64,000 nucleotides of DNA from positions 310,001 through 374,000 of the forward strand of contig NZ_BDAM01000003.1 of the NCBI RefSeq assembly GCF_001895045.1. The letters run 5' to 3'. Positions 56,999 through 64,000 of the stretch are shown here, one piece after another. The notes beneath the pieces are model-generated. The model did not search any database and was not told where the DNA came from. It was given only the letters and a program-made list of their open reading frames with translations. This DNA comes from Rhodococcus coprophilus NBRC 100603. Its GTDB lineage: Bacteria; Actinomycetota; Actinomycetes; Mycobacteriales; Mycobacteriaceae. A program made the position numbers and the translations under genes. Within the stretch, counting starts at the first letter, position 1; each line of letters opens with the position of its first letter.

Positions 56999-57004
56999 AG
57001 GGTA
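56999..57004 (-). promoter_or_regulatory. -10 box for leaderless response regulator
   Basis: TACCCT on the minus strand, six bases before GTG 56992; the promoter lies just downstream of the PH-domain gene. Confidence 0.55.
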
Positions 57005-57029
57005 CGGACCGGTGGCCCGGTTGTCGGGA

Positions 57030-57596
57030 TTACCACGCTTTGCGCCGGGTGTCCTCTTCGTGTGGGTGCCGCCGGGCGTGGTGTGGATCCCCGGCGGTGC
57101 GGTCGTGCGCGTCGAACGCCTGCTGGTAGAGCAGGGCATGGACTTGCCGCACGTCGGGAATGTCGTCGAACTCGAGCGGGTCGTCGGCGGCCGAGACCAC
57201 CACCAGCGTTCCGGTGCGCAGCATCCGGTCGATCAGACCGTGCCGGAACTGCACATTGCTGATCCGGCCCATCGGAATGTCGATGCCGGTATGGGTGAGG
57301 ACACCCGTGCGCACCAGCACCCGGCGGTCGGTGACGATGAAGTGGGTGGTGAGCCAGCCGACGAGCGGGACGAGGCAGCGCCACACCACGACTGCTGCCC
57401 ACACCAGCAGGGTCAGCACACTCAGTACCGTCGCGGCAACACCGTCGAGCCGAGCCGCGACGACTCCCAGCAGGAAGCCTGCGAGCGGCGTCGCTACGAG
57501 CAGGATCGCTGCCGGAACGATCAACGCCTTCCAGTGCGGATGACGATGGAGCAGCAGCTCTTCCCCTGGTGCCAACGCGTCGTCGGGATATCCCAT
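57030..57596 (-). CDS. PH (bPH2/YdbT-type) domain membrane protein
   Basis: A 188-residue protein with two membrane helices (ALIVPAAILLVATPLAGFLLGVV and VLSVLTLLVWAAVVVWRCLV) followed by a bacterial PH domain (FIVTDRRVLVRTGVLTHTGIDIPMGRISNVQF). Ends with a histidine- and arginine-rich tail. Function unknown; related proteins are proposed to bind lipids or act in cell-envelope stress. Counterpart of Rv3278c. ATG 57596 chosen; GTG 57605 is also possible and neither has a clear ribosome site. It is followed by the two-component genes. Confidence 0.85.
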   Translation of the reverse strand: MGYPDDALAPGEELLLHRHPHWKALIVPAAILLVATPLAGFLLGVVAARLDGVAATVLSVLTLLVWAAVVVWRCLVPLVGWLTTHFIVTDRRVLVRTGVLTHTGIDIPMGRISNVQFRHGLIDRMLRTGTLVVVSAADDPLEFDDIPDVRQVHALLYQQAFDAHDRTAGDPHHARRHPHEEDTRRKAW

Positions 57597-57644
57597 GGCG
57601 CCCACGATGGCACATGCCCGTGACGGGGCTTCCGCCCGTCACCG

Positions 57645-58490
57645 TCAGGCGGGACGCAGGTGTGTGATGTCCCCCGCCGCGACGGCGACCGGTTCCCCGC
57701 CGGCGTCGGGCCGGATCACGAGCCGGCCCTGGTCGTCGACGTCCACGGCGACCCCGTGCAGTTCGGTGTCGCCGGGCAGCACCGCGCGGACGTTCTGCCC
57801 GATCGTGCCGCACCGCTCGCGGTACGCGACGGCAGGTCCCGCGGTATTCCATCCCGCGCGCGCCCAAGCACGGATGCGGTCGGCGAACTCGGTCAGCAAC
57901 GTTTCCGCGAGCACCGTCCGGTCGAGGCCGGACGCGTTCTCGAGGAACAACGACGTCGCGGTGGGAACGGGGAGTTCGCCGGCCGTGAGAGTCACGTTGA
58001 GCCCGATGCCGACGACGGCGGTGGGCTCCGGCGAGGTCGACGCGACCTCCACCAGGATCCCGGCGAGTTTGCGGCCGTCCACCAGCACGTCGTTCGGCCA
58101 TTTCAGCTGAGCCGGGACTCCTCCGACGGATCGCACGGTGTCGACGGTGGCGATCCCGGCGATCAACGGCAGCCACCCCAGGTCGCTCAGCGGGCAACCG
58201 GGCAGGCGCAGCAGCACCGACGCGATGACCTGCGCGGACGGCACACCGTTCCAGGTCCGTGAGTGCCGTCCGCGTCCCCCGCTCTGGAACTCGGCCAGCA
58301 GCACCCGGCGGTCGGCGCCGGTGGGAGCGACCGCGAGCAGGTCTGCGTTGGTCGAGCCGGTCTCCTCCACGACGTCGACGTGCGTATAGAACGCCGCGTC
58401 TTCGCGCGAGCAGAGCGCGCTCTGCAGACGAGCGGCGTCGAGGGGTGTGCGCAGGGCGGCGACATCTGTCGGCTCGCGAAATCCAGCCAT
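57645..58490 (-). CDS. birA: Biotin-[acetyl-CoA carboxylase] ligase
   Basis: A 281-residue class I ligase lacking the N-terminal DNA-binding domain. Motifs: TGSTNADLL, the adenylate loop GGRGRHSRTW, LKWPNDVLVDGRKLAGILVE and GIGLNV, with a C-terminal SH3-like domain. It biotinylates carboxylase subunits; candidate substrates here include the TB7.3-like carrier. ATG 58490 is probably leaderless behind TAGTCT. It is divergent from accD5, whose complex it serves. Counterpart of Rv3279c. Confidence 0.95.
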   Translation of the reverse strand: MAGFREPTDVAALRTPLDAARLQSALCSREDAAFYTHVDVVEETGSTNADLLAVAPTGADRRVLLAEFQSGGRGRHSRTWNGVPSAQVIASVLLRLPGCPLSDLGWLPLIAGIATVDTVRSVGGVPAQLKWPNDVLVDGRKLAGILVEVASTSPEPTAVVGIGLNVTLTAGELPVPTATSLFLENASGLDRTVLAETLLTEFADRIRAWARAGWNTAGPAVAYRERCGTIGQNVRAVLPGDTELHGVAVDVDDQGRLVIRPDAGGEPVAVAAGDITHLRPA

Positions 58491-58496
58491 GAGATC

Positions 58497-58502
58497 AGAC
58501 TA
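58497..58502 (-). promoter_or_regulatory. -10 box for leaderless birA
   Basis: TAGTCT on the minus strand, six bases before the ATG at 58490. Confidence 0.55.
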
Positions 58503-58592
58503 GGCTGGGGTGATCCGTCCTACCCGCCGGTAGCTTCAGTTCAATAATTCAACACAACCGGGACCGGCGCGGCACGGGTATATGACGCTCGC

Positions 58593-58598
58593 TAAGCT
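58593..58598 (+). promoter_or_regulatory. -10 box for near-leaderless accD5
   Basis: TAAGCT, eight bases before the ATG at 58607; the intergenic 116 bases to birA hold both promoters. Confidence 0.55.
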
Positions 58599-58606
58599 GA
58601 CTGGCC

Positions 58607-60247
58607 ATGACCACTGTCCAGGAGCCCTCCGCGTCCGAGGCGGCGAGTACGCCCGATATTCACACCACCGCCGGCAAGCTGGCCGACCTGCGCAATCGTC
58701 AGGCCAAGGCTCAGGCACCCGTCGGTGAAGCCGCCATCGAGAAGGTGCACGCCAAGGGCAAGCTGACTGCCCGTGAGCGCATCCACGCGTTGCTCGACGA
58801 AGGCTCGTTCGTGGAGCTCGATGCTCTCGCCCGCCACCGCAGCACCAACTTCGGCCTGGCCGAGAACCGTCCCGTCGGAGACGGTGTCGTCACCGGGTAC
58901 GGCACGATCGACGGTCGCGACGTCTGCGTCTTCTCGCAGGACGCCACGGTGTTCGGCGGAAGCCTCGGCGAGGTCTACGGCGAGAAGATCGTCAAGGTCA
59001 TGGATCTCGCGGTGCGCACCGGGCGTCCGCTGGTGGGCATCAACGAAGGTGCCGGCGCGCGCATCCAGGAAGGCGTCGTCTCGCTCGGTCTCTACGGCGA
59101 GATCTTCCACCGCAACGTGCAGGCGTCCGGCGTCATCCCCCAGATCTCGCTGATCATGGGTCCCGCAGCCGGTGGTCACGTCTACTCCCCCGCACTCACG
59201 GACTTCGTCGTCATGGTCGACCAGACCAGCCAGATGTTCGTCACCGGCCCCGACGTCATCAAGACGGTCACGGGCGAAGACGTGACGATGGAGGACCTCG
59301 GCGGCGCGCACACGCACATGGTCAAGTCCGGTGTCGCGCACTACGTCGCAGACGGTGAGCAGGACGCGCTCGACTACGTCCGCGACCTGCTGTCCTACCT
59401 GCCCAGCAACAATCAGGCTGCTGCGCCGCGCACCGCCCCGACCGACCCGATCGACGGTGCCATCGAGGATTCGCTCACCGACGAAGACCTCGAGCTCGAC
59501 ACGATCATTCCGGATTCCGCGAACCAGCCCTACGACATGCACGAGGTCATTCGCCGTCTCCTCGACGACGACGAGTTCCTCGAGGTCCAGGCGGAGCGCG
59601 CCCGGAACATCATCATCGGCTTCGGCCGCATCGACGGCCGCAGCGTCGGCATCGTCGCGAATCAGCCGACGCAGTTCGCCGGCTGCCTCGACATCGACGC
59701 CTCCGAGAAGGCCGCCCGCTTCGTGCGGACCTGCGACGCGTTCAACGTCCCCATCGTGACCCTCGTCGACGTGCCCGGCTTCCTGCCCGGTACCGAGCAG
59801 GAGTTCAACGGCATCATCCGTCGCGGCGCGAAACTGCTGTACGCGTACGGCGAGGCGACGGTCGGAAAGATCACCGTCATCACCCGCAAGGCGTACGGCG
59901 GCGCCTACGACGTCATGGGTTCCAAGCACATGGGTGCCGACGTCAATCTCGCGTGGCCGACCGCGCAGATCGCCGTCATGGGTGCTTCCGGCGCCGTGGG
60001 CTTCGTCTACCGCAAGCAGCTCAAGGACGCGGCCGCCGAGGGCCAGGACGTCGACGCGTTGCGTCTGCAGTTGCAGAACGAATACGAGGACACCCTCGTG
60101 AATCCGTATATCGCGGCCGAGCGTGGGTATGTCGACGCGGTCATCCCGCCGTCGCACACCCGCGGTCAGATCGTCTCCGCGCTGCGGCTGCTCGAGCGGA
60201 AGATGGTTTCGCTTCCGCCGAAGAAGCATGGAAACATTCCCCTGTGA
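58607..60247 (+). CDS. accD5: Acyl-CoA carboxylase beta subunit AccD5
   Basis: A 546-residue carboxyltransferase subunit using carboxybiotin to carboxylate propionyl-CoA (and acetyl-CoA), giving methylmalonyl-CoA for methyl-branched lipids. Motifs [20 protein letters not shown] and [19 protein letters not shown] form the N-terminal oxyanion region; [24 protein letters not shown] and [23 protein letters not shown] the C-terminal one. Close to Rv3280. The alpha subunit (AccA3) is expected just beyond the window. The last codons and stop are duplicated in a perfect 18-base tandem. accE5 and maf follow. Confidence 0.96.
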   Translation: MTTVQEPSASEAASTPDIHTTAGKLADLRNRQAKAQAPVGEAAIEKVHAKGKLTARERIHALLDEGSFVELDALARHRSTNFGLAENRPVGDGVVTGYGTIDGRDVCVFSQDATVFGGSLGEVYGEKIVKVMDLAVRTGRPLVGINEGAGARIQEGVVSLGLYGEIFHRNVQASGVIPQISLIMGPAAGGHVYSPALTDFVVMVDQTSQMFVTGPDVIKTVTGEDVTMEDLGGAHTHMVKSGVAHYVADGEQDALDYVRDLLSYLPSNNQAAAPRTAPTDPIDGAIEDSLTDEDLELDTIIPDSANQPYDMHEVIRRLLDDDEFLEVQAERARNIIIGFGRIDGRSVGIVANQPTQFAGCLDIDASEKAARFVRTCDAFNVPIVTLVDVPGFLPGTEQEFNGIIRRGAKLLYAYGEATVGKITVITRKAYGGAYDVMGSKHMGADVNLAWPTAQIAVMGASGAVGFVYRKQLKDAAAEGQDVDALRLQLQNEYEDTLVNPYIAAERGYVDAVIPPSHTRGQIVSALRLLERKMVSLPPKKHGNIPL

Positions 60248-60274
60248 CCTCAACGACCCCTGTGACCTCAACGA
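60239..60274 (+). repeat. 18-bp perfect tandem duplication at the accD5 stop
   Basis: CCCCTGTGACCTCAACGA occurs twice, at 60239-60256 and 60257-60274, with no spacer. Each copy includes CTG TGA in the accD5 frame, so the stop codon is duplicated. Confidence 0.9.
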
Positions 60275-60285
60275 GAGGGATACAC

Positions 60286-60333
60286 ATGACAGCGACCCAG
60301 TTCGCGACGTCGCACACGGGTGGCGCGCTGTGA
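60286..60333 (+). CDS. 15-residue upstream ORF coupled to accE5
   Basis: MTATQFATSHTGGAL, with GAGAGGG seven bases before its ATG. Its TGA (60331-60333) overlaps the accE5 GTG (60330). accE5 itself has no ribosome site, so ribosomes finishing this ORF probably reinitiate on accE5. The peptide sequence has no known function; alternatively the ORF is incidental and accE5 starts elsewhere, but no other start suits it. Confidence 0.55.
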   Translation: MTATQFATSHTGGAL

Positions 60334-60668
60334 CCGCGACCGCAGAGGACAAGATCATCACCGACACGGAGATCGAGCCGACCGGCGCCGTGTCGGAGAC
60401 CGACGACGGCCTCACCCCCGCGTCGGCCGAGCAGGAGCCCCCGGCTCCCGCGCCGAATGCGGCCGACGAGGTCGCCGTCGCACTGCGCATCGTCAAGGGC
60501 AACCCCTCCGACGAGGAGATCGCGGCCCTGGTGTCCGTGCTCGCCGTGGCGGCGGGATCCACTGCCCCCGAGGGCGACGTCAAGCCGCCCGAGACGTGGG
60601 GCGAGCCGACACGGATGCACCGTCAGTGGGCTCCGTTCTCGCCGTATTCGTATCCGAACCGAGGCTGA
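60330..60668 (+). CDS. accE5: Acyl-CoA carboxylase epsilon subunit AccE5
   Basis: A 112-residue small subunit that stabilises the AccA3-AccD5 complex. The first 60 residues are acidic and probably disordered; the conserved part is ALRIVKGNPSDEEIAALVSVLA followed by WGEPTRMHRQWAPFSPYSYPNRG. Shorter than the roughly 177 residues of Rv3281 as I recall it. GTG 60330 overlaps the end of the short upstream ORF. The next gene, maf, starts one base after its TGA. Confidence 0.88.
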   Translation: MTATAEDKIITDTEIEPTGAVSETDDGLTPASAEQEPPAPAPNAADEVAVALRIVKGNPSDEEIAALVSVLAVAAGSTAPEGDVKPPETWGEPTRMHRQWAPFSPYSYPNRG

Positions 60669-60669
60669 G

Positions 60670-61332
60670 ATGCCCCGGCTCGTATTGGCCTCGGCCTCTC
60701 CCGCGCGCCTGTCGGTACTGCACGCGGCAGGAGTCAAGCCGCTCGTTCAGGTGTCCGGCGTCGACGAGGATGCCGTCGTCGCGGCACTCGAACCCGGGAC
60801 CCCGCCGGGTGCCGTCGTCACGGCACTCGCCCGGGAGAAGGCCGCGGCCGTCCTTCCGGCTCTCGACGAGAGCGGCCTGAAGGACGCGATCGTCATCGGG
60901 TGCGACTCGATGCTCTTCGTCGACGGGGCACTGCAGGGCAAGCCCGGTACGACCGAGGTTGCACGCGAACGCTGGCGGACGATGGCCGGACGAAGCGCCG
61001 AACTGCTCACCGGGCACAGCGTGCTTCGGGTCGCCGACGGCGAACCGGTAGCCGAGGCGTCCGCTCACAGCGGCACCGTCGTGCATTTCGGTACCCCGAC
61101 CGACGAGGAACTCGAGACCTACCTCGAGAGCGGCGAACCGCTGGAGGTCGCGGGCGCTTTCACGCTCGACGGCCTCGGCGGCTGGTTCGTCGACAGCATC
61201 GAGGGTGATCCCTCGTCCGTCGTGGGCATCGGTTTGCCTCTGGTCCGCCGGCTGCTCGCCGAGGTCGACATCTCGGTGGCGCAGTTGTGGGCGGAGAACG
61301 CGGCCATCCCTATCGAAGCTCTAGAAAACTGA
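60670..61332 (+). CDS. maf: Maf-family nucleoside triphosphate pyrophosphatase
   Basis: A 220-residue enzyme hydrolysing modified or excess dNTP/UTP-type nucleotides to monophosphates. Family blocks: LASASPARLSVLHAAG at the N-terminus, VIGCDSMLFVDG, LLTGHSVLRV and ALDGLGGWFVDSIEGDPSSVVGIGLPLVRRLL in near-canonical form. ATG 60670 follows the accE5 stop by one base, so it is coupled to the carboxylase operon, as Rv3282 is. The longer frame to 60457 is not translated. Confidence 0.93.
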   Translation: MPRLVLASASPARLSVLHAAGVKPLVQVSGVDEDAVVAALEPGTPPGAVVTALAREKAAAVLPALDESGLKDAIVIGCDSMLFVDGALQGKPGTTEVARERWRTMAGRSAELLTGHSVLRVADGEPVAEASAHSGTVVHFGTPTDEELETYLESGEPLEVAGAFTLDGLGGWFVDSIEGDPSSVVGIGLPLVRRLLAEVDISVAQLWAENAAIPIEALEN

Positions 61333-61375
61333 CCGGGTTCCCGGAGCATCCCCACCACCGAATCCGAGGACTGGC

Positions 61376-61957
61376 ATGAATGACATCGCGGGGTCCGCGA
61401 CGCGGGAAAGCTTCGTGTTGCTGAGCCAGGACCCTTTCTTCGACGTGGTCGTCGACCTGGTGGCCGGGTATCTCGCGTCGGCCTTCGTGGATCCGGCGGA
61501 CTGCGAGGTGTCCGGGTGGACGCTGACCTGCCTGCCGGCGACCGGTCGGAGCGCAGAGCAGCAGCGGCTGTTCACCTTGGCCCTCGGGCCTGTGGAGGTG
61601 CTCTACATCGAGCGCTACACGGAGGAAGGCCGAACCGTCGATTACCGCACGGTGCTCACGACGTCGACGTCCGCGCTGGTCCAGCAGACCGGCTCGTCAC
61701 TCGACGAGCTGTCGATGCGCTTTCCGCTGCTGAAGTTCAACCCCTGCGACAACGTGGCCACCGGCGGCGACGCGGTGGTGATCGACTGGTTTCTCAGCGA
61801 CGAGGGCGCCGACGAGCAGTTCTTCGCGCTGCCGCTCGACGAGACCACCATCGGCCCCCTGGCCGAGCGTCTCGCCGGCGGGGGCGCAGGACCGTATGAG
61901 GAGTATCACAACCGGTGGTTCGCGCAGCACATCCTCGACGTCGTCACCGAGGGTTGA
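61376..61957 (+). CDS. Conserved hypothetical protein (unrecognised)
   Basis: A 193-residue acidic soluble protein I cannot assign. It opens MNDIAGSATRESFVLLSQDPFFDVVVDLVAGYL, includes a cysteine pair region (DCEVSGWTLTCLP) and ends HNRWFAQHILDVV. No signal peptide, membrane helix or catalytic motif is evident. It stops one base before the next gene, so they form a translationally linked pair. Both are absent between maf and sseA in the M. tuberculosis order I remember, so this pair is lineage-specific. Confidence 0.75.
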   Translation: MNDIAGSATRESFVLLSQDPFFDVVVDLVAGYLASAFVDPADCEVSGWTLTCLPATGRSAEQQRLFTLALGPVEVLYIERYTEEGRTVDYRTVLTTSTSALVQQTGSSLDELSMRFPLLKFNPCDNVATGGDAVVIDWFLSDEGADEQFFALPLDETTIGPLAERLAGGGAGPYEEYHNRWFAQHILDVVTEG

Positions 61958-61958
61958 C

Positions 61959-62600
61959 GTGACGATCCGGCTCCCGAAGGTGCTGGCATCCACGGACGAC
62001 TCGGCCGCCCTCCACGTTCTCGACCGTTATTACCGTGTGCCGCTGACGAAGACCGGGCGGCTCCGCAGCGGCGCACTGTGGGACGGGTGGGATCCTTCCG
62101 GCACCAGGGGACGCGACGTCGACGTGTTCACCTCCGACGACCTCGTCGCCGTCACGTTTCTCTCGGTGGAGGTGTCACCCGACGGCGCCGACATCGTGCT
62201 CCGGGAACGCCACGACGAGTTCGCCGAGTTGCTCGCGGCGATCGGCCCGGACCGCGATCTTGCCGACGGAGCAGACGAGATGACGTCCCGATCCCCCGCG
62301 TGGCAACTGGAGACGGCTCTGCGGACGGTGCCGAGCATCGGACGCACGGTCGCGTCGAAGCTGATCGCCCGGAAGCGGCCCCGGCTCTACCCGATCTACG
62401 ATCGCGTCGTCGGCGAGGTGCTCGGCACCAAGCAGGCGCATTTCGAGCCGATCCGGAAAGCGTTGCGGCACAACGACGGCGAGCTACAGGAACGCCTCGT
62501 CGGACTGCGGGAGCGGGCGGGATTGCCGGACGCCGTGCCGGCGCTGCGGGTACTCGATGTGCTCGCGTGGATGCAACTGAAGGCCCCCGTCTCCGGCTGA
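61959..62600 (+). CDS. DUF6308 family protein
   Basis: A 213-residue protein likely of the DUF6308 family, seen in mycolic-acid actinomycetes. The central SIGRTVASKLIARKRPRLYP resembles a helix-hairpin-helix as in DNA repair proteins, so nucleic acid binding is plausible, but there are no nuclease residues I can name. Function unknown. GTG 61959 directly follows the preceding stop. The unit may be regulated together with its partner. Confidence 0.75.
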   Translation: MTIRLPKVLASTDDSAALHVLDRYYRVPLTKTGRLRSGALWDGWDPSGTRGRDVDVFTSDDLVAVTFLSVEVSPDGADIVLRERHDEFAELLAAIGPDRDLADGADEMTSRSPAWQLETALRTVPSIGRTVASKLIARKRPRLYPIYDRVVGEVLGTKQAHFEPIRKALRHNDGELQERLVGLRERAGLPDAVPALRVLDVLAWMQLKAPVSG

Positions 62601-62606
62601 ACGGGC

Positions 62607-62644
62607 TCACGCCCCTGTGCCGCCATCACGCCCCTGTGCCGCCC
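62607..62644. repeat. Tandem repeat at the PLDc_N gene stop
   Basis: TCACGCCCCTGTGCCGCC occurs at 62607-62624 and 62626-62643 (period 19). The second copy contains the stop codon of the minus-strand PLDc_N gene and the first duplicates it outside. Confidence 0.85.
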
Positions 62645-62994
62645 TCGCGTTCCAGCCGGCGCTTCTCCTGCTCCCTGGCCACGCGACGTTGCTGTTCTGC
62701 GCGTTCGCGGCAGCGCCGCAGGAACTCCTCGTCGGTTTCGGGCTGCTGCCCGGCCTGCCGCCCGGGCCGGTCGTACTCCGGGTACGCAGACGCCGACGTC
62801 TGCGTCCGCGACCAGCCGACCCCGTCCGGCCGTCCGACGAGCAACCACAGCACCGATCCGACCAGCGGCAGCAGGATCACGACCATCAGCCACAGCGGCT
62901 TGGGCAGGTTCCGCACCTCGTGCTCGTCGGCACGGATCACGTCGACCAGGCACGCCACCCACACGATCATCACGATCAACCCGAAATACGGCAT
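62626..62994 (-). CDS. PLDc_N-domain membrane protein
   Basis: A 122-residue protein with two membrane helices (YFGLIVMIVWVACLVDVI and PLWLMVVILLPLVGSVLWLLVG) that match the phospholipase D-nuclease N-terminal (PLDc_N) module, and a 55-residue Arg/Glu-rich cytoplasmic tail. No phospholipase domain follows, so it is not an enzyme. Function unknown. ATG 62994 after GGGCGGGA. It lies 97 bases behind the truncated haemoglobin gene on the same strand. Confidence 0.82.
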   Translation of the reverse strand: MPYFGLIVMIVWVACLVDVIRADEHEVRNLPKPLWLMVVILLPLVGSVLWLLVGRPDGVGWSRTQTSASAYPEYDRPGRQAGQQPETDEEFLRRCRERAEQQRRVAREQEKRRLEREGGTGA

Positions 62995-63091
62995 TCCCGC
63001 CCACCCCTGTATGTCGTCGCCCCCGGGCGCCCCGGATCGGTTCGCCTGTCGATCACTACCGCGTGTGCTCGTCACGGCATCGGCGCGGATA

Positions 63092-63490
63092 CTACGACAT
63101 GCCGACGCCCAGCGACCGGGCGAGCGACCGTGCCATCGCATCGGCTTTGATCTTGGCGCGGTCGGCATTCGCCCCCGCGAAAAGCGCGTCGACGTTCTCG
63201 GTCCACAACGTGAGCCAGCGCTCGAAACGCGCGGACGTCAGGCCGTGGTGGCCGTGCAGCGCCCGGTGAACGGGGATGAACGCTCCGTCGTAGCGCGTAG
63301 TGCGGAACAGGATCTGTTCCCAGAAGTCGGCGACGACGACGAGGTGTTCGTCGAGCCCGACGACCGCGAGCACGTCGAACACCGGCGCGAGTACCGCATC
63401 GGCTAGTGCCCGCTCGTAGAACCGTCGTACCAGGACGTCGATGTCGGCGCGACAGCTGAGATCCGGGAGGTGGGATCGACGGCAGGTCAC
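63092..63490 (-). CDS. Group III truncated haemoglobin
   Basis: A 132-residue globin of the short 2-on-2 fold. ADFWEQILF with the preceding [15 protein letters not shown], and [27 protein letters not shown] contain the likely distal region and the proximal F8 histidine. Group III proteins lack the glycine-rich motifs of groups I/II and are proposed to deal with oxygen or nitric oxide. GTG 63490 with TAGCGT eight bases upstream is probably leaderless. Divergent from sseA. Confidence 0.87.
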   Translation of the reverse strand: MTCRRSHLPDLSCRADIDVLVRRFYERALADAVLAPVFDVLAVVGLDEHLVVVADFWEQILFRTTRYDGAFIPVHRALHGHHGLTSARFERWLTLWTENVDALFAGANADRAKIKADAMARSLARSLGVGMS

Positions 63491-63498
63491 GTCCTCGA

Positions 63499-63515
63499 AC
63501 GCTACCGCCTAGAAT
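63499..63515. promoter_or_regulatory. Back-to-back -10 boxes for globin and sseA
   Basis: TAGCGT on the minus strand (63504-63499), eight bases before the globin GTG, and TAGAAT on the plus strand (63510-63515) for sseA. The two promoters overlap and should interfere. Confidence 0.5.
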
Positions 63516-63553
63516 CGACTGCGCACCTGCCACCACTGCCCCAGGAGCTCTCA

Positions 63554-64000
63554 GTGCCCGTCGCACCCGATAGCAACTCGTCGTTCGCCGCCTACGCGGA
63601 TCCCGCTCGACTCGTATCGACCGAGTGGCTCTCGGCCCACCTCGGGCATCCCGAGATGAAGGTCGTCGAATCCGACGAGGACGTGCTGCTCTACGACGTC
63701 GGGCACATTCCGGGCGCAGTGAAGATCGACTGGCATCTCGACCTCAACGACCCGGTGACCCGCGACTACATCGACGGCGAACAGTTCGCGGCACTGATGG
63801 ACCGCAAAGGCATCCGCCGCACCGACACAGTGGTGATCTACGGCGACAAGTCGAACTGGTGGGCTGCGTACGCGCTGTGGGTGTTCACCCTCTTCGGGCA
63901 CGAGGACGTGCGACTCCTCGACGGCGGGCGCGACGCGTGGATCTCGGAGAACCGCGACACCACCCTCGAGATCCCCTTTACGACGACGACCGGTTATCCC
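63554..64000 (+). CDS. sseA: Thiosulfate sulfurtransferase SseA, N-terminal part
   Basis: 149 codons of a rhodanese-type protein cut by the window end. The first rhodanese domain is visible: [77 protein letters not shown]. In tandem rhodaneses this domain is inactive; the catalytic cysteine lies in the second, outside the window. GTG 63554 has AGGAG seven bases upstream. In mycobacteria the gene (Rv3283) sits at this position by maf and accA3 and assists SufS or MoeZ-type sulfur transfer. Confidence 0.92.
   Translation, partial: MPVAPDSNSSFAAYADPARLVSTEWLSAHLGHPEMKVVESDEDVLLYDVGHIPGAVKIDWHLDLNDPVTRDYIDGEQFAALMDRKGIRRTDTVVIYGDKSNWWAAYALWVFTLFGHEDVRLLDGGRDAWISENRDTTLEIPFTTTTGYP

Noticed and set aside
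58592-60583. 663-codon minus-strand frame opposite accD5
   Set aside because: Antisense of a highly conserved carboxylase gene; no family similarity.

Overview
This window is chromosomal DNA from a high-GC, mycolic-acid-type actinomycete. The best fit is Rhodococcus: an alkB-rubA-rubB-TetR cassette, tandem acyl-lipid desaturases and a WS/DGAT acyltransferase sit in an otherwise mycobacteria-like core. Gene order follows the Mycobacterium tuberculosis segment Rv3208-Rv3283 almost gene for gene (from memory of that map; no search was run). Species cannot be fixed because there is no rRNA in the window. I see no insertion sequence, prophage, CRISPR array, tRNA or rRNA.

Layout. 1-7.1 kb: end of fasR, DUF3107, a ferritin-like protein, a DEAD-box helicase, a membrane beta-propeller, a ParA-type ATPase, a GNAT, a membrane protein and a lipid-kinase-like protein. 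7.3-10.8 kb is a stress-control block: whiB1, the orphan sensor kinase pdtaS, a biotin/lipoyl carrier, the 24-residue ribosomal protein bL37, and rshA-sigH. 10.9-15 kb: GNAT, YbaK deacylase, SRAP protein, aroA, rsgA. 15.1-22.3 kb is lipid metabolism: two desaturases and their ferredoxin reductase under shared operator-like sequences, DUF6912, WS/DGAT, HAD, SDR. 22.3-22.9 kb holds a decayed SDR remnant, then an Rv3235-family gene. 23.5-35.5 kb: secA1, hpf, comF, lpqB-mtrB-mtrA, tmk, sahH, then the alkane-oxidation cassette to 36.9 kb. 37-49.4 kb: mannose activation and cell-wall sugars (manA, SIS protein, pmm, manC, wbbL, rmlD), with whiB2, the F420 genes fbiA-fbiB, a Nudix and an SGNH hydrolase. 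49.5-58.5 kb: LCP ligase, TIGR03089 protein, purE-purK, GtrA, a two-component system, a PH-domain protein, birA. 58.6-64 kb: accD5-accE5-maf, a pair of poorly known genes, a PLDc_N membrane protein, a truncated haemoglobin and the start of sseA.

How the genes work together. AlkB with its rubredoxins makes alcohols and hence fatty acids, which the desaturases, WS/DGAT, FasR and the AccD5/AccE5/BirA carboxylase system process or regulate. ManA, phosphomannomutase, ManC, RmlD, WbbL and the LCP protein serve mannan and arabinogalactan synthesis. MtrAB, WhiB1, WhiB2, PdtaS and SigH/RshA link division and redox state to expression.

The most informative signals lie outside the large genes: at least fourteen genes have a TANNNT -10 box 6-8 bases before the start codon (leaderless mRNAs); two genes seem to start at CTG; a SigH-type promoter lies ahead of sigH with a possible N-extended isoform; CRP-like sites occur at whiB1 and alkB; three GACAC boxes lie in or beside the whiB2 promoter; a 15-codon upstream ORF is coupled to accE5; and two 18-bp tandem duplications sit exactly on stop codons.
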